Part shown: positions 14,289 to 15,785 of the stretch, in pieces
Numbering within the stretch: position 1 is the first letter of the stretch
Layout: the number at the start of each line of letters is the position of its first letter
Source: Clostridiales bacterium UBA6468
GTDB taxonomy: Bacteria; Bacillota; Clostridia; Oscillospirales; Oscillospiraceae
NCBI GenBank assembly: GCA_002436765.1
Contig: DJNI01000025.1
Span: forward strand, 260-16,044
Length of the DNA stretch: 15,785 nt
Reading direction: 5' to 3'
Notes under the pieces: model-generated
Databases searched by the model: none
The model's input: the letters and a program-made list of their open reading frames with translations, nothing else
What the model was told of the DNA's origin: nothing
Translations under genes and position numbers: made by a program

Positions 14289-15188
14289 ATGAAAAAAATG
14301 CTGTTTATTATGAATCCGTTTGCCGGGGTGAAACGGGCAAACCGGCATTTAGCCGATATTTTGCTGATGTTCACCAAGGCGGGCTATGAGGTCACCACCC
14401 ACATGACCCTGGGACGGGGGGACGCCGCTGCCGTTGCCCGGGAGAAGGGCAGGGACGTCGATCTGGTGGTCTGCTGCGGCGGCGACGGCACTCTGAACGA
14501 GACCATCACGGGCCTTCTCAGCGCCGGGGCGGACACGCCCATCGGCTACATCCCCGCCGGTTCTACCAACGACTTTGCCGCCAGCCTGAAAATTCCCACC
14601 AACATCCTCAAGGCCGCCCAGGCCATCGTGGAGGGCGAGCCGGTGCGCTATGACGTGGGTCGGTTCGGCGGCCGGTATTTTTCCTATGTCGCCTCCTTCG
14701 GCGCGTTCACCAAGTCCAGCTACGCCACCCCCCAGAACATCAAAAACGCTCTGGGTCACACCGCTTACGTCCTCAGCGGCATTACGGAGCTGTCCCAGAT
14801 CCGCAACGAGCACGTGAAAATGGAGATCGACGGCCAGGTGGTGGAGGGGGATTTTCTCTTCGGCGCCATCTGCAATTCCACCTCCGTGGGCGGCATTCTG
14901 ACCCTGGATCCCAAGCAGGTGGACATGGGCGACGGGCTGTTTGAGATCCTGCTGGTTCGCGCGCCGGAGAATCTGGTGGAGATTCACGAGTGCATTCAGG
15001 CGCTGCAAAGCCAGAAGTACAACTGCGCCATGCTCACGTTCCGCAGCGCCCGGAGAGCGCGGATCTTTGCCGACCCGGACATGCCCTGGACGCTGGACGG
15101 AGAAAAGGAAGACGGCCACAAGACGGTGGATGTGGAGAATCTGCACCACGCCATCCGGCTGATGCAGAAGAAGGACGAAGATGCTTAA
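14289..15188 (+). CDS. Diacylglycerol kinase-family lipid kinase (YegS/BmrU/DgkB-like)
   Basis: Phosphorylates a lipid such as diacylglycerol at the membrane. It is 299 residues, the usual length. The N-terminal domain begins FIMNPFAGVKRA and has the nucleotide-binding GGDGTLNE at 64-71 and PAGSTNDFA at 89-97. The beta-sandwich domain carries MGDGLFEILLV at 213-223 and the LDGE motif at 269-272, where the acidic catalytic pair is expected. All signature motifs are present. ATG at 14289 is preceded by GAGG eight bases upstream, a moderate site. The 3' end overlaps the NUDIX start by eight bases, indicating coupled translation. Whether the substrate is diacylglycerol, undecaprenol or another lipid cannot be told from the sequence. 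Confidence 0.92.
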   Translation: MKKMLFIMNPFAGVKRANRHLADILLMFTKAGYEVTTHMTLGRGDAAAVAREKGRDVDLVVCCGGDGTLNETITGLLSAGADTPIGYIPAGSTNDFAASLKIPTNILKAAQAIVEGEPVRYDVGRFGGRYFSYVASFGAFTKSSYATPQNIKNALGHTAYVLSGITELSQIRNEHVKMEIDGQVVEGDFLFGAICNSTSVGGILTLDPKQVDMGDGLFEILLVRAPENLVEIHECIQALQSQKYNCAMLTFRSARRARIFADPDMPWTLDGEKEDGHKTVDVENLHHAIRLMQKKDEDA

Positions 15189-15648
15189 TACCACACTGTG
15201 CTATGTCACCCGGGGCAGCCAGGTGCTGATGCTCCACCGGGTGAAAAAGAAGGCCGACATCAACAAGGACAAGTGGATCGGCATCGGCGGAAAATTCGAG
15301 GGGGAGGAATCCCCGGACGAATGCCTTCTGCGGGAAGCGAGAGAGGAGACCGGCCTGACCCTGACCTCCTGGCAATGCCGGGGCGTGGTGACGTTCCTGA
15401 ACGACACCTGCGAGGGCGAATATATGTACCTGTTCACCGCCGACGGCTTTGAAGGGGAAATGACCCAGTGCGACGAGGGTGACCTGCAATGGGTGGAGCG
15501 GGAATTTCTGAACGCCCTGCCCAAGTGGGAGGGCGACCGGATTTTTCTGGATCTGCTGTGGCAGAATGCGCCGTTCTTCCTGCTGACCCTGCGCTACCAG
15601 GGGGACGCCTTAGTGGAAGCGATCCTGAACGGGGAAAAGATACGATAA
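15181..15648 (+). CDS. NUDIX hydrolase (MutT/8-oxo-dGTPase-like)
   Basis: A 155-residue pyrophosphohydrolase. The Nudix box G-x5-E-x7-REAREETGL fits residues 37-59 exactly (GKFEGEESPDECLLREAREE), with both metal-binding glutamates present. The lead-in WIGIGGKFEGEE and the short N-terminus (LCYVTRGSQVLMLHRVKK) are typical of the 8-oxo-dGTP diphosphatase group of Firmicutes, which cleans oxidised nucleotides. The late block WVEREFLNALPKWEGDRIFLDLLW is also usual for that group. The start overlaps the kinase stop, so the two are co-translated; a shared pathway is not obvious. A foldback repeat begins one base after its stop. Confidence 0.92.
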   Translation: MLNTTLCYVTRGSQVLMLHRVKKKADINKDKWIGIGGKFEGEESPDECLLREAREETGLTLTSWQCRGVVTFLNDTCEGEYMYLFTADGFEGEMTQCDEGDLQWVEREFLNALPKWEGDRIFLDLLWQNAPFFLLTLRYQGDALVEAILNGEKIR

Positions 15649-15649
15649 C

Positions 15650-15785
15650 TTAGGGAGGCTCTGATTCAATCGGCAAGGACTGTGGGCGAGAGATTTTTCG
15701 TCCAATCGAGGCATCGGAAAGGTCGGAATACTTTGCGTATTTCCCGTTTTCGATACCGAAGAGTGGGCGGAAAAGATCCGCTCAC
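15650..15785. repeat. MITE-like foldback repeat, copy 2 (cut by window end)
   Basis: Begins TTAGGGAGGCTCTGAT and shares the blocks ATCGGC, GCGAGAGATTTTT, GTATTTCCCG and GGAAAAGATCCGCT with copy 1 in the same order and orientation on the plus strand. The right-hand terminal repeat should lie just beyond the window. Left GTGGGCGAGAGATTTTT pairs with right AAAAGATCCGCTCAC, so where bases differ from copy 1 the pairing is kept. It is one base after the NUDIX stop and may double as the operon terminator. Confidence 0.72.

Noticed and set aside
14349..15194. 281-codon minus-strand frame over the lipid kinase gene
   Set aside because: Antisense of a gene with all kinase motifs; no ribosome site.
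1..15785. CRISPR arrays, tRNA or rRNA genes
   Set aside because: No regularly spaced direct repeats, cloverleaf-like segments or rRNA-like stretches seen on either strand.

Overview
The window looks like chromosomal DNA of a GC-rich, spore-forming gut Firmicute, most likely of the Oscillospirales. The reasons are a SigK-type sporulation sigma factor, strong AGGAGG-type ribosome binding sites, a Firmicute-style PBSX-family terminase, and the codon use. The genus cannot be fixed from the sequence alone.

Region 1 (1-490) is the right-hand edge of a skin-like element. The C-terminal 45 residues of a serine recombinase run directly into the 3' half of sigK (118 codons from NEILMYFR to the stop). 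The junction sits on AATGA, and the recombinase stop codon lies inside it. The 5' half of sigK and the rest of the element should lie to the left of the window.

Region 2 (491-7457) holds a 333-base leader with an intrinsic terminator, then nine tightly packed co-directional phage head and neck genes: small terminase, large terminase, portal, prohead protease/scaffold, major capsid protein, two head-tail connectors, a 234-residue neck or tail protein, and a short tail/baseplate-like protein. The set stops abruptly at a bidirectional terminator. No integrase, replication, tape-measure, tail-fibre or lysis gene follows, so this is a head-packaging remnant or a streamlined module outside the skin boundary.

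Region 3 (7472-11640, minus strand) is a marR-ABC-ABC drug-export operon. Its genes overlap end to end. A perfect palindrome overlaps the -10 box, as expected for MarR autorepression. The two ABC subunits form a textbook heterodimer: one has a degenerate ATP site (Asp for the catalytic Glu, Gln for the switch His) and the other is canonical.

Region 4 (11681-14071, minus strand) is an MFS transporter plus membrane-anchored GDPD phosphodiesterase operon. A 169-base MITE-like foldback element sits between the GDPD stop codon and what looks like its original terminator.

Region 5 (14222-15785, plus strand) is a diacylglycerol-kinase-family lipid kinase overlapping a NUDIX hydrolase. A second, window-truncated copy of the foldback element begins one base after the NUDIX stop. 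The two copies share sequence and show compensatory changes that keep a long hairpin.
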